Source of the DNA: Combretum micranthum
Taxonomy: Eukaryota > Streptophyta > Magnoliopsida > Myrtales > Combretaceae
DNA length: 64,000 bases
NCBI GenBank assembly: GCA_024138025.1
Contig: JAMXBD010001446.1
Coordinates: 1-64,000, forward strand
Direction: 5' to 3'
The translations under genes were made by a program, and so were the position numbers. Position 1 is the first letter of the stretch; every line of letters begins with the position of its first letter. The notes under the pieces were generated by a model. It had not been told where the DNA came from. It saw only the letters and a program-made list of their open reading frames with translations, and made no database searches. This document shows, one piece after another, positions 1 through 10,233 of this stretch.

Positions 1-1311
1 ATTTGAGCAATATTTAATTTCAGATAAGAGGAATAATAAGCACTATGGAGATGTTTTGATGAATTAAACAAGTTTTGATAAGAAAAGTGCAAAGTGAAGA
101 ATTTCATTATACATGAGTTTCAACACAAGCGTGTTGAGTGCTGGTGTTGGCATTGGAAAATGTACAGCAAGCTATTGTGAAGAACATGAGGACGCAACAT
201 GAGCCATGTTGGATGCTTATGTTGGAGATAAGAAATGGACAGAATACTTCGTGGAACGTACACGACTTCGCAACACAGGCTGTGATCAGGCTTGTGTAGG
301 ACTCCAAATCGCAGAAATCCGAGGAAATCGTTGAAATGAAAGCAACACACGGCCCGAACACGGCCCGTGTAGAAGAAAAATCCATTTTCTTATAAATATA
401 TCCACCCACGCTTTGTTTGATACACACAATTGATAAGAAGAAACCCTAGGAGAAAAGACGTGCGAGAAGAAGAGGAACTCCTAACAATTTTCCATCACAA
501 GACTTGTTGGTTAAAGGGTGTAATCATCATGTTTTATGTTTATTCTTCCATGGTTTATATTTGTAATTATTTTACAATGAAGCTTAGATCTATATGCCCT
601 AGATTTTGAGAAACCCTAACCCTAATGTGGATTGAATTGATTTGTTGAATGAAGTTCTTGTTCTTGAATCTATTCATGTTGCTTGATTCTTAATCTAGTA
701 TATGCGCAATATTAGGTTATTGTATGATTCTTGTTAATTGAATCGACGGATTGATTAATAGGAAAGATCTAGCATGAGTAGAAGGTTTGAATGTAAATCT
801 AGAGATAGATTACATGAATCTTTTGCATCAAGAATTTATCTTTATGAGGAATTGTGATCATTAATGCAACCTTTATATGCATCTAGTGAGGAAGAGATTT
901 CCATTAGACATATAGGGTTAGGATTTAATTATCTCGAGAGAGAGGTTAATGAAATTAGGGTTCCTGCAATTCAAGAACACGTGCTGCATTGACGAATGTT
1001 ATTAATAAGATTGATAGGGTTAGTGGTGTATCAAGGTCTAGGGTATTGTTTTGTGATTGTTGAATTATTAAGGTTGTGAATACACGTTGATTGCGAATTA
1101 ATTAGTTAATTAGTGAATCATAGTTGTTAGTAATAGTGGTATTTAATTAGGATTGCTAAATAGTGGAAAACCGGTTAATTCTAGTAATTGTCTCAAAGAT
1201 CCCTGTGACGATATCCGTTTGACCCTATACAACTATAGATAGGTACACTGCCTAACTGGGTCGTAGGAGTTAATTGGAATATAAATTTAAGGGTTGATAC
1301 GATCTACATCA
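1..1311 (+). repeat. Left (5') LTR of element 1, cut by the window edge
   Basis: The sequence aligns along its length with 10275-11630. Differences are scattered substitutions and many one-base length changes, plus 48 bases (749-796) that are present here and absent from the right copy. A TATA box (TATAAATATA) lies at 391-400. Upstream of it, at about 118-370, are several short inverted motifs, including the odd palindrome ACACGGCCCGTGT at 358-370. The LTR ends in ...CTACATCA at 1311, seven bases before the primer-binding site. Confidence 0.95.
391..400 (+). promoter_or_regulatory. TATA box of the element 1 LTR
   Basis: TATAAATATA lies just downstream of the ACACGG/CCGTGT palindrome, and the same string is at 10761-10770 in the right LTR. 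Transcription of the element would start a few tens of bases downstream; the start itself is inferred. Confidence 0.7.
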
Positions 1312-1317
1312 AGTTTT

Positions 1318-1337
1318 TGGCGCCGTTGCCGGGGATC
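1318..1337 (+). other. Primer-binding site (tRNA-Asp type)
   Basis: TGGCGCCGTTGCCGGGGATC lies seven bases after the left LTR. It is the primer site typical of Athila/Tat elements, complementary to the 3' end of tRNA-Asp (family knowledge). It marks the minus-strand start site of reverse transcription and fixes the LTR end. Confidence 0.95.
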
Positions 1338-1461
1338 TGGCACAATATTAGAAGAACCTTATTATCTACTAATTTAGCTATTTATTTTATTTGCAATTTG
1401 ATTCTTTCTCTTTTTGGACAACTAACATTGACTTTGTTCTGTTTGATCTCACTTGCAGTTA

Positions 1462-2999
1462 ATGTTAAGAAGTTCTTCGTCTGAAGACTTTGCTTTTGAT
1501 CCCGAGATCGACAGAACATATCACAGGAGAATCAGAGAAAGAAGGATTGATCTTAATAGTTCTGGGGCAATGGACGGAAGTGGAGTTGCAGACGGTCAGA
1601 AATTTAGCTGTGAGAAATGGAAATAACCCAAATCAGGTGTCGCTAATGAGAATAATCCCGTCAGGGGTGCTCCAAATGCAATACATCGCCCTATGTGCGA
1701 GTTATTCATGCCTGATGTAGATGGGGTGGCACCATCCATTGCATGGCCCACTATTCAGGCCAACAATTTTGAGCTAAAACCTTCTTTGGTACATATGGTG
1801 CAGGTAAACCAATTTGGTGGAGAAGTTTCTGAAGATCCACACGACCATCTTACAAATTTTCTACATATCTGCACCACAATTAAAAGCAATGGAGTATCTG
1901 AAGATGCAATCCGCCTTAGACTATTTCCCTTCTCTCTAAGGGATAAGGCAAGGAGCTGGTAAACTCTCTACCTCCTCATTCCTTGACCAACTGGGATCAA
2001 GTGGCACGGAGATTTTTGGAAGATTCTTTCCACCAAATAAAACGATCCGGTTAAGGAATGACATTTTTGCTTTCCGCCAATACGAAGGCGAGTCACTATA
2101 TGAGTGTGGCAAAGATTCAAAGAACTCCTAAGGCGCTGCCGTCATCATGGAATATCCTTGCATGACTTGATCAGGATTTTCTACACCGCCCTGGGTGACC
2201 ACTTGAAAACAAAGATAGATGCGGTAGCAGGTGGTTGCTTAATGAAAAGAGTGCCCCAGAGGCATATGATCTGATTGAAGAAGTAGCCCGAGATACTTTC
2301 CATTGGCACAGTGAAAGGAATCGGCCACAACAAGCAGCAACAGCAATGGAATCCGAAACAGTTTCTCAACTCCAAGCCCAAGTGGCATCATTAACAGCTC
2401 AGATGAGCAGAATGAGATCTGGTATGGACGGGTATCCAAGTGGTGAGCCGTACGGTCCTAATGACAATCTAAGCATGGAGGATGTGAATATGATGAATAA
2501 ATTTGAAAGAGGAGCCGGGAACTACAACCCTTACAGCAATACATATAACCCAGGGTGGAAGAATCACCCGAACTTCTCGTGGAGCAATCATAATACACAG
2601 AGGTCAAATCTTCCACCAGGTTTCCATAGGCTACCACAGCAACAACTCCCAGCTCTTCCAGCACCACAGCACGTTCCTGCTTTGCCACCTCCTGAGAAAA
2701 AGCCAAATGTAGAAGATCTCTTGGCACAATTCATCCAAACTTCTGATGCTCGTCATAGGAATCAAGAGGCATCGATTCACAACCTGGAAAACCAAATTGG
2801 CCAATTGGCTAAAATGCTCTCTGAGCGACAACCAGGCTCACTCCCTAGTAACACTGAACCGAATCCGAAGGAACAGGTAAAAGCTATTAATCTAAGGAGG
2901 GGGAAAGAACTTCCAGGTATGGTAGAAGGGCATGAACAAGTTGTTGAGAAGGAGGTCGAAGAAGAAAAAAATTCTGAGAAGCACACCCATGAGATCGAA
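1462..2999 (+). pseudogene. Gag region of element 1 (broken)
   Basis: Gag would form the virus-like particle of the retrotransposon. The frame starts at an ATG at 1462 and meets an in-frame TAA at 1624. It continues in the same frame to a stop after RDKARSW at 1962, where a frameshift lies. The retrotransposon gag core is visible at about 1800-1962 and continues in other frames to about 2230. From 2235 the reading is open through a glutamine- and proline-rich segment (about 2340-2720) and a coiled-coil-like stretch around 2760-2830. No CCHC knuckle is seen, which fits Athila gags. At least two frame changes plus a stop make it a pseudogene unless the breaks are assembly errors. Confidence 0.88.
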
Positions 3000-3958
3000 A
3001 AGAAACAATCGCCAACGATTAAGGCTTATGTGCCTAAAATACCATACCCAGCTCGTCTCCACCAGAGTAAAGACAAAGAGCAGTTTGGCAAATTCCTGGA
3101 GTTGTTTAAACAACTCCACATCAATATACCTTTTGTGGAAGCTCTCTCGCAGATGCCTAAATACGCCAAGTTTCTGAAGGATCTTTTATTTAACAAGAGG
3201 AAATTGGAGGACGTGTCGACAATTGAGGTAAGAGCTAACTGCTCTTCCATTATTCAAAACAAGTTACCACCTAAGCTAAAAGATCCGGGAAGCTTCACCA
3301 TTCCATGTGTAGTGGGGGAATTATCTGTAGAAAAAGCACTAGCTGACCTTGGGGCGAGTATTAATCTCATGCCTTATTCATTTTTTAAGAAGCTAGGCTT
3401 GGAAGGTCTGACTGAACCCGACCCACCCGCATGAGCCTTCAATTAGCTTATCGTTCAGTGAAAATCCCAAGAGGTATTATCGAAGACGTGTTGGTGAAGG
3501 TGGGTAACTTTATATATCCTGTGGATTTCGTCATACTAGATATGGATGAAGATAGAGAAGTACCGTTAATTCTGGGAAGGCCTTTTCTTGCCACTGCAAG
3601 GGCGGTAATAGATGATCAAGAAGGGAAACTCACCCTCAGAGTGGGGGATGAAGAATTGGTGGTAACGGTAGCTACAGCACTAAAGCACCCAATGGGGTCT
3701 GACGATTCCTGTTACTCTATCGACACTATAGACTCCTCTGTATCCGATCATATTGATGAAATTTTATCTAAAGATGCATTAGAGTTGAGTTTGAATCTTA
3801 GTGCAGGTAAAGAAGTAACGGGATCGGATGTTAAGGCCATCACAGCTGCACTCGAGGCGAATGAACAATTCATCTCTCAGAAAGGTTTTGAAGAGTTAAA
3901 GAACGATACTAAGGAAAAGTTGAAAACCTCCATTGAAGAGCCGCAGTGCTTGAATTAA
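3000..3958 (+). pseudogene. Aspartic protease region of element 1 pol (one frameshift)
   Basis: This is a retropepsin-type protease that would cut the gag-pol polyprotein. The catalytic motif reads D-L-G-A-S at 3345-3359, followed by INLMP; DLGAS is the form usual in Athila. The frame that opens at 2235 stops at 3434. The same domain continues in another frame from 3431, with a conserved ILGRPFLATARAVID stretch at about 3570-3610, and runs to 3958. The domain is therefore complete but split by a single frame change at about 3410-3430. It is fused upstream to gag and downstream to reverse transcriptase, as in a Ty3/gypsy polyprotein. Confidence 0.88.
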
Positions 3959-4870
3959 AACAGCTTCCAAATTCTCTTGAATATGCATTCCTGGAAAAGA
4001 ACTCCAAGTTGCCAGTGATAATTGCTTCGGAACTGTCCAGTGAACAAAGGAACAACTACTTTCGGTTCTCAAGGCACACAAGCGGGCTATTGCTTGGAAG
4101 ATCTCCGACATCAAAGGTATTAATCCATCCTTCTGTACTCACAAAATTCTGTTAGAAGAAGGATACAAGCCTGTCCAATCAAAGACGGCTAAACCCAAAT
4201 ATGAAAGAAGTTGTCAAGAAAGAAGTCATCAAACTTCTTGATGCGGGGATGATATACCCCATATCTGACAGCCCTTGGGTTAGTCCAACACAAGTGTGCC
4301 GAAGAAAGGAGGAATAACTGTGGTCCCGAACGAGAAAAATGAATTCATTCCCACAAGAACCGTAACTGGTTGGCGAGTATGCATCGACTATAGACGGTTG
4401 AACGAAGCAACAAGGAAGGACCATTTTCCCCTACCATTTGTGGATCAAATGCTAGAAAGGCTTGCCGGACATATGTACTACTGTTATCTTGACGGGATGT
4501 CCGGATATTTTCAGATACCTATTGCACCAGAGGACCAAGAGAAGACCACCTTTACATGCCCCTATGGCACATACGCCTATAGGAGGATGCCCTTCGGGCT
4601 GTGTAATGCACCCCTACATTTCAGCGGTGCATGTTAGCGATATTTGATGACTTGGTGGAGGAGATCATGGAAGTATTTATGGATGACTTCTCGGTCTTCG
4701 GCAATTCATTTCAAGCATGCTTGGCTAACTTGGAGAAGGTCTTGACCCGCTGTGAAGAGACTAACCTAGTACTTAACTGGAAAAGTGCCACTTCATGTGT
4801 AAGGAAGGCATTGTACTGGTCACAAAGTCTCTCAAAAGGGGATCGAAGTAGATAGAGCCAAGGTCGAAGT
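3946..4870 (+). pseudogene. Reverse transcriptase region of element 1 pol (frameshifted)
   Basis: The RNA-dependent DNA polymerase of the element. The linker and first part (3946-4155) run out of frame. The core is readable at 4296-4637 with GWRVCIDYRRLNEATRKDHF, LDGMSGYFQI and the MPFGLCNAP motif. The frame then changes, and the catalytic block reads E-V-F-M-D-D-F-S at 4670-4693. FMDD in place of the more common YVDD is normal for Athila. Further breaks occur at about 4020-4290, 4620 and 4800. The catalytic residues are present but the protein cannot be made from one frame. Confidence 0.92.
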
Positions 4871-5540
4871 AATTGAGAGATTACCGCCTCCAACATCAGT
4901 CAAGGCTATTAGAAGCTTCCTTGGACATGCGGGATTCTACCGGCGATTCATAAAGGACTTCTCCAAAATAGCCCGTCCTGACACGACTTCTGGAGAAGGA
5001 TGTGCCTTTCATTTTCGATCAAGAATGCACTCATTCTTTCAACCTCCTGAAGGAAAAGCTTATCAATGCTCCGATTATGATAGCACTCGATTGGAACCTT
5101 CCATTTGAGATTATGTGCGATGCAAGTGATTTTGCAGTCGGGGCTGTCCTGGGACAAAGACATGAGAAGCGGTTCCAACCAATATACTACGCCAGCAAAA
5201 CTCTTAACAATGCTCAAGAGAACTACACCACAACCGAAAAGGAACTGTTGGCGTAGTAGTTTGCATTTGATTTAGACCTTATCTTGTTTTATCTAAGGTT
5301 ATTGTGTATACAGATCACTCCGCATTGAAGTTTCTCCTATCCAAGACCGATGCAAAACCACGACTCATTCGGTGGATACTGCTCCTTCAAGAATTTGATC
5401 TCGAGATCCGTGACAAGAAGGGAGCGAGAACTTGGCACGGATCACTTATCAAGGTTGAAAGGGCCACACAAAGATAGCTTATTGAAGCGGACATTGACGA
5501 CACCTTCCCGGAAGAAAGGCTCTTTGCAGTATGCGAACTT
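4871..5540 (+). pseudogene. RNase H region of element 1 pol (frameshifted)
   Basis: This domain removes the RNA strand during reverse transcription. Readable parts are the connection (IRSFLGHAGFYRRFIKDFSKIARP in another frame at about 4908-4980) and 5002-5256. The latter holds MCDASDFAVGAVLGQ with the first catalytic Asp, and YYASKTLNNAQENYTTTEKE with the catalytic Glu. A stop at 5254-5256 and a frame change follow. The [17 protein letters not shown] block is seen at about 5308-5345 in another frame. The length and order match Athila pol. Confidence 0.86.
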
Positions 5541-5599
5541 CTAAGTTCTGAGGCACCATGGTTTGCCGACATAGCGAATCATCTTGCTGCAGGTGTCCT

Positions 5600-6841
5600 C
5601 CTAGTGATCTGGATTATAATGCCAAGAAAAGTTCTTTGCCGAACTCAAACATTACTACTGGGAGGACCCCTTTCTTTTCCGAATATGTGCTGATCAAATG
5701 ATCAGGCATGCGTCTCCCATGACGAAGGTTGGAAGATTTTGTATGAATGTCACTCCGGTCCCACTGGGGGTCACACAAACGCCAACCGAACCGCCCAGAG
5801 AGTCTTAGAGGTTGGTTTTTATTGGCCATCTATATTTAGAGATGCTCAACGTTTTGTTATGTCCTGTGACAGATGTCAAAGAGCGAACCACCTCGAGACG
5901 TGATGAAATGCCCCAGAACTACATTCTGGCATGTGAGGTATTCGACCTATGGGCATTGACTTTGTTGGGCCACTTCCTACTTCCTTCGGAACAAATACAT
6001 ACTAGTCGCGGTAGACTATGTTTCCAAATGGGTAGAGGCTCAAGCACTACCCACAAATGATGCCAGGGTGGTATGTAAGTTCCTGAAAAAGCTTTTCTCA
6101 CGGTTTGGAGCCCCCCGAGCCATCATTAGTGATAGGGGGACTCACTTCTGCAACTCTCAACTGGAGAAAGTTCTGAGGAAATATGGAGTCACGCACCGAA
6201 TTGCAACACCTACCACCCTCAGACAAGCGGGCAAGTGGACGTTTCAAATAGGGAATTGAAGAGGATCCTTGAGAAGACGGTCAGTTCTTATAGAAAAGAC
6301 TGGGCAGACAAGCTTGATGACGCCTCGTGGGCATATAGAACCGCCTACAAGACACCTCTAGGAACTACTCCCTATAGACTAGTGTATGGGAAGGCATGCC
6401 ACCTTCCGGTGGAAATTGAGCATAAGTCGTATTGGGCAATCAAGCAGATGAACTTTGAATTAAACTCCTCCAGACTCAAACGGAAGCTTCAGCTGAATGA
6501 ACTTGATGAGTGGAAGATGACCGCATATGAGAACATGAAGCTTTACAAGGAGAAAACAAAGAAATATCATGATGCTCACATCCGCCATCCTAAGAAGTTC
6601 AAGGTCGGAGATCAAGTGCTACTCTTCAATTCTCAGTTAAAACTTTTCCCGGGCAAGTTGAAATCAAGATGGTCAGGTCCATTTTCTATCAAGCAAATCT
6701 TTCCCCACGGAGCCATAGAACTAGAGCACCCCGAACAAGGCACGTTCAAGGTAAAATGGTTACCGGGTCAAATTATACCTGGGGAATGGAACAGAAATTG
6801 AAGATCGGGACGAGATAAACCTCTTACCACCAGTTATCTAG
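5600..6841 (+). pseudogene. Integrase region of element 1 pol (frameshifted)
   Basis: The DDE-type integrase joins element cDNA to host DNA. The N-terminal zinc-binding part (about 5620-5900) and the first catalytic Asp block (near 5945) are out of frame. The second Asp lies in the [11 protein letters not shown] block at about 6120-6155, in the frame of 6068-6259. The part with the catalytic Glu is split by a frameshift at about 6215-6235. From 6235 the frame is open to 6801 and covers the rest of the core and the C-terminal domain ([27 protein letters not shown]). One more frame change near 6755 moves the natural end to a TAG at 6839-6841. It closely resembles element 2 integrase at 16113-17329. 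Confidence 0.9.
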
Positions 6842-6891
6842 CCATGGCAAGCCACATTCCGTCGAGCAAACGATGTTAAACAACAGTGCTT

Positions 6892-6909
6892 CATGGGAGG
6901 CAACCCATG
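6892..6909 (+). other. Conserved hairpin just after pol (element 1)
   Basis: CATGGG and CCCATG pair around the loop AGGCAA. Element 2 has the same string at 17378-17395 (CTTGGGAGGCAACCCATG), also shortly after the integrase stop and preceded in both by GTCGAGC and AACGA. I have seen this GGGAGGCAACCC motif repeatedly in Athila/Tat elements, but no function is known to me. Confidence 0.75.
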
Positions 6910-7084
6910 TACATCTTAGGTAGATTTCGTTCCCTTTTCTTAGTAATTTTTGTGCTATCCCTAACCTATTTGTCATCATAATGTAGGTAACTCATGACTC
7001 CCATGTTCGGACCGGCAGCACACTCAAGTGTGGGGAAGATGCAACCAAGATTGTGGTAAGGAACTTTGTGAACGGTAATGAGAT

Positions 7085-8530
7085 ATGGGACATAAGAAGG
7101 TCTGCGTTAAGAATCCCACTCCTTCCACAACTCCCTCCAGTCCAAAGCAGCCGACGACTAGCCGCTCTAAGAAAACCACCTCAAAGAGCTCGAAGAAGCC
7201 AGCAACCCCCTCCAAGGCCAGGACTCAACCATCCAAAAAGAACAAAAGCTCCTACAGGAGAAAGCCGACTCAGAGATCTATTACAGAGACGTCTCCGACA
7301 AATCTTGGAGAGAAAAGAAAGCTCGGCTATTTCCAAACCATCGGAGCACACCGATATGTTGATTGGGCATTGATAAGGAACTACGGAATTGAAGCAGAAA
7401 TCAAGGAACTGCTCTCCATTAGCCCATGGGAAAAACTCTTTGACATCCGCACTCCCGCTTATCATGACATCACAGTGGAAGTCCTGTCTACTCTCGATTT
7501 AGATGACAAAGATTTCAGCAAAGGAGTCCATGGTACACTCACTTTTCTTGCTTATGGAACGTATTACAACATGGGCCTCTATGCAAATTTTGTGTGTACA
7601 TGGGACTCTATACTAGAAGAGACCCAATCTGAGGCTTTTCAACAACTCACAAACAGTTGGCCCAAGGGAGCTACACAAATTAACTACTGGAAAATCCTTT
7701 GTGAGTCGGATATGGATTATTTTCCTTTAAAATCCAAGTCCTCCTCCATGCGCAATGTCCACTATAGAGTCATCCATTGGATGTTCGCCAACACAATTGG
7801 AGCTCGAAAGAGCAGCACTGGGGTGGTAAACAATTTTGAGCTCTTCCTTCTCTATAGCATTGCCGCTCGGTACAAGATCAATGTGGGAGTAGAGTTAGCT
7901 CATTATATCTACCGCCAAGCCTCCGATCCACGGTCTAGAGGCATCTACTGCGATTGCTACATCACAAGGCTATTGCAGGGGATGAATATCTTCCGGGAAC
8001 CCGCAGGAGCCACTCCTGTTCCAGTCACTAGAGTAACTGATGGGCCATTTGCTGGGTGGGGGCTAGAAAAACTGATCATCACTCCAAGGAGGATGTACTT
8101 CACACCCCCTTCCCACAGACCATATACCACCCCAGGAGCCTCGACGTCTCAGGTTCTAGCCGATGCCGACCAACGCTTGGCTAGGATGGAAGTAGATATG
8201 CAAAAGGAGAGAAAGAAGGCCAAGAAATTCAGAGCTTATGTGATAAATTTTTTGCAGGGTATGGCGAGATGTATGAGACTGGCGCCCACTGATCTTCCCA
8301 CTTACAACAGCTCCTCTAAGGATGAAGGGCACACCCCCAGATCAGCGCCTACTGCAGTTCCCCCTAAACAGCGTGGGAAAGAACCATCAAAGGACACCCC
8401 AGCAGAGCTGTCATCGAGCGTGAAGAAGTGGCTGAGTCCACTGATTATGATGATCAGGAAGCGGACGACAAATCTGAACTGGCGGTGGGTGATGAGTCGG
8501 AGCAAGAGGAGAGAGATGATGATGAGATGA
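7085..8530 (+). CDS. Extra ORF (aORF) of element 1, ATHILA-type protein, open
   Basis: A 481-residue frame open from ATG 7085. It sits in the env-like position after pol, and its conserved core resembles the ATHILA ORF-1 / putative plant transposon protein families (recognised by pattern, not searched). Residues 1-75 are very basic (K, S, P, T, R). Residues about 75-345 form the conserved domain, with NVHYRVIHWMFANTIG, KSSTGVV and YCDCYITRLLQGMNIF matching element 2. A helical, charged stretch follows at about 360-400. No signal peptide or membrane helix is obvious, so an envelope role is not supported. The C-terminus probably shifted frame at about 8410: the +1 alternative frame gives an acidic tail to a TGA at 8533-8535, like the acidic tail of element 2. 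The function is unknown. It is the only long open frame in this element. Confidence 0.85.
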   Translation: MGHKKVCVKNPTPSTTPSSPKQPTTSRSKKTTSKSSKKPATPSKARTQPSKKNKSSYRRKPTQRSITETSPTNLGEKRKLGYFQTIGAHRYVDWALIRNYGIEAEIKELLSISPWEKLFDIRTPAYHDITVEVLSTLDLDDKDFSKGVHGTLTFLAYGTYYNMGLYANFVCTWDSILEETQSEAFQQLTNSWPKGATQINYWKILCESDMDYFPLKSKSSSMRNVHYRVIHWMFANTIGARKSSTGVVNNFELFLLYSIAARYKINVGVELAHYIYRQASDPRSRGIYCDCYITRLLQGMNIFREPAGATPVPVTRVTDGPFAGWGLEKLIITPRRMYFTPPSHRPYTTPGASTSQVLADADQRLARMEVDMQKERKKAKKFRAYVINFLQGMARCMRLAPTDLPTYNSSSKDEGHTPRSAPTAVPPKQRGKEPSKDTPAELSSSVKKWLSPLIMMIRKRTTNLNWRWVMSRSKRREMMMR

Positions 8531-8946
8531 TATGAGGATCCAGACAACTGATTTTCTTTTTGTGTTCTGTGCTGAATGAACCTGTAGTGGGACCTATAAT
8601 ATCACACTCTTATTGTGAAGAACTACCGAAAAGCTTTTGATTTTGATGATTCTTTTCCCTCGCAGACTATGGGATAGTTTAGCTTAGTTTAGTTAGTTCT
8701 TCTGTTTCTAGTTTTTCTTTTCTTTTTCTTTTACCTTCTTCTTTTTCCCTGCACAGAATGACTATGGGTTCTCCATCCCCTTATGCAGCTGATCAGTGCG
8801 GATACTCCTTGCATTCTTTTTCTTCCCTTCGCTTATACTTGCTGCTTCACTATATTCTTCTAAAATCGGGAAGTTTCAGTTCTTTTCTTTGCTTTTTATT
8901 TTTCCTTTCTTTTCAAGTTTCCCTTGGGCTGTGATATCATCAACGA

Positions 8947-8985
8947 CATTGAGGTCAATGTCTACCTTAAAGTGTGGAAAAGTTT
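8947..8985 (+). other. Internal polypurine-like tract with hairpin (element 1, decayed)
   Basis: CATTG and CAATG pair around AGGT at 8947-8960, followed nine bases later by AAGTGTGGAAAAGTTT at 8970-8985. This parallels the true 3' tract at 10260-10275 and the element 2 internal tract at 20554-20569. It differs from the 3' tract mainly by G-to-A changes. Confidence 0.6.
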
Positions 8986-9159
8986 AAGGAAGGAAATAAA
9001 TTTTTGGGTATTATGAGCTTATCTAACTTTAAACAATCGCTAATCAAGTTTCCCCCACTTATGAGTACTTATGAGATTGAAAGTTTACGTTTTTCAAGAA
9101 TCCTGAAATTTTACTTAATCAAAGGAGATTTAGCATTCAATTATAAATTGGAAGTGATT

Positions 9160-10233
9160 TGATGTGCCTTACTCACCTATTTTGTAATTGGTTTACTTAG
9201 TTAAAGTTTTAGGATGAAATCTAAGTGGAGTAAATTTACTTACTATTTAATGATCAAATCTTAAGTTGTGAAGGATGTTGAAGTCCCTTGTTAAAGTTAA
9301 ATGGTTATGTCCCTAAGCTTGTTAGTTAGTATTTTAGTTTTTCAAGAATTTGAAAACTTTTCTAACCTTTTGTGAAAGGTATATGAAACCAATCACTTAG
9401 TGATTCTTTTTTGAACGATTTCTTGAATTGGAATGAAATGAATTTGAATCAGTTGTTGTGTTAAATGGAATGTTAAAGCTTAGTTAATATGGGCGGGCTT
9501 TGGTCCCTCAGAAGAGCGAAGTCTGACCCCGCTATTGACTATACAACTCTTTAAAACAATTGATGAATTACAAGAATCTTCACTCCGCTGACTTGGGAAA
9601 CCCAGTTAAGAGTATCCCAGCTTGAATGTTAAAGTGAGGGAGAGTTCGTTGGGTCCTTTAAAACCTGGTCACTTGGATGATGAATCCGGGATGTGCCGAC
9701 TCAATGATCTCACTATAACGAGAAGTGCGGAAATGAATAGAAAAAGCTGAAAAGAAGCGAGCTACACCCCGTTCAGAGGAAAAATGAAAAGATACGGGTT
9801 TAAATTCCGTCCCTCTGAAGGCTATTAAGGGAATTTATGGGGAAATTGCAATAAAAGAAAAAAAAAATCTAGGGATTGAAGATACCATATACTTTTGCTC
9901 TAGGTTGCTAAGTTTGAAGAGGTTATTGAATGTTCATATACTCTCTAATTAGTGGTGGAATACAATTAAGCCGCTTTTGCTTTGATTGACTTTTCTTTCT
10001 TTATGACTCGGAAGTGGTTCTTAAATGGCAGGGTAATAATTTGGTTTACTTGGATTAATCTTAAAAATTTTATTATAATTGCCGAGTACAATACAAGTAT
10101 GGTAGTTTGAGTGGTGGGCACTGCTAAATCACTATTGAAGAATTGGAAGAGTGCTATGTCGAATTGAATTGAATTGAAATTTTATTGATGAAATTTTGAG
10201 TATAATTGATGATGGATTTCTTTATCCTTAGTT
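9160..10233 (+). other. Conserved non-coding 3' region of element 1, with a candidate RNA fold
   Basis: No ORF longer than about 60 codons is visible, yet the segment aligns with element 2 (20725-21700) over most of its length. The most alike block is 9606-9830, containing CCTTTAAAACCTGGTCACTT, CTCACTATAACGAGAAG and a GCTACACCC string. Inside it, TTCAGAGG at 9772-9779 pairs with CCTCTGAA at 9812-9819. Within that arm, ACGG at 9794-9797 pairs with CCGT at 9807-9810. Both helices are also possible in element 2. The region lies between the aORF and the 3' polypurine tract. Confidence 0.7.

Noticed and set aside
7085..8530. aORF as a viral envelope gene
   Set aside because: No signal peptide, transmembrane helix or cleavage site is visible. 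The ends are basic and acidic, and the core resembles ATHILA-type proteins, not envelope glycoproteins.
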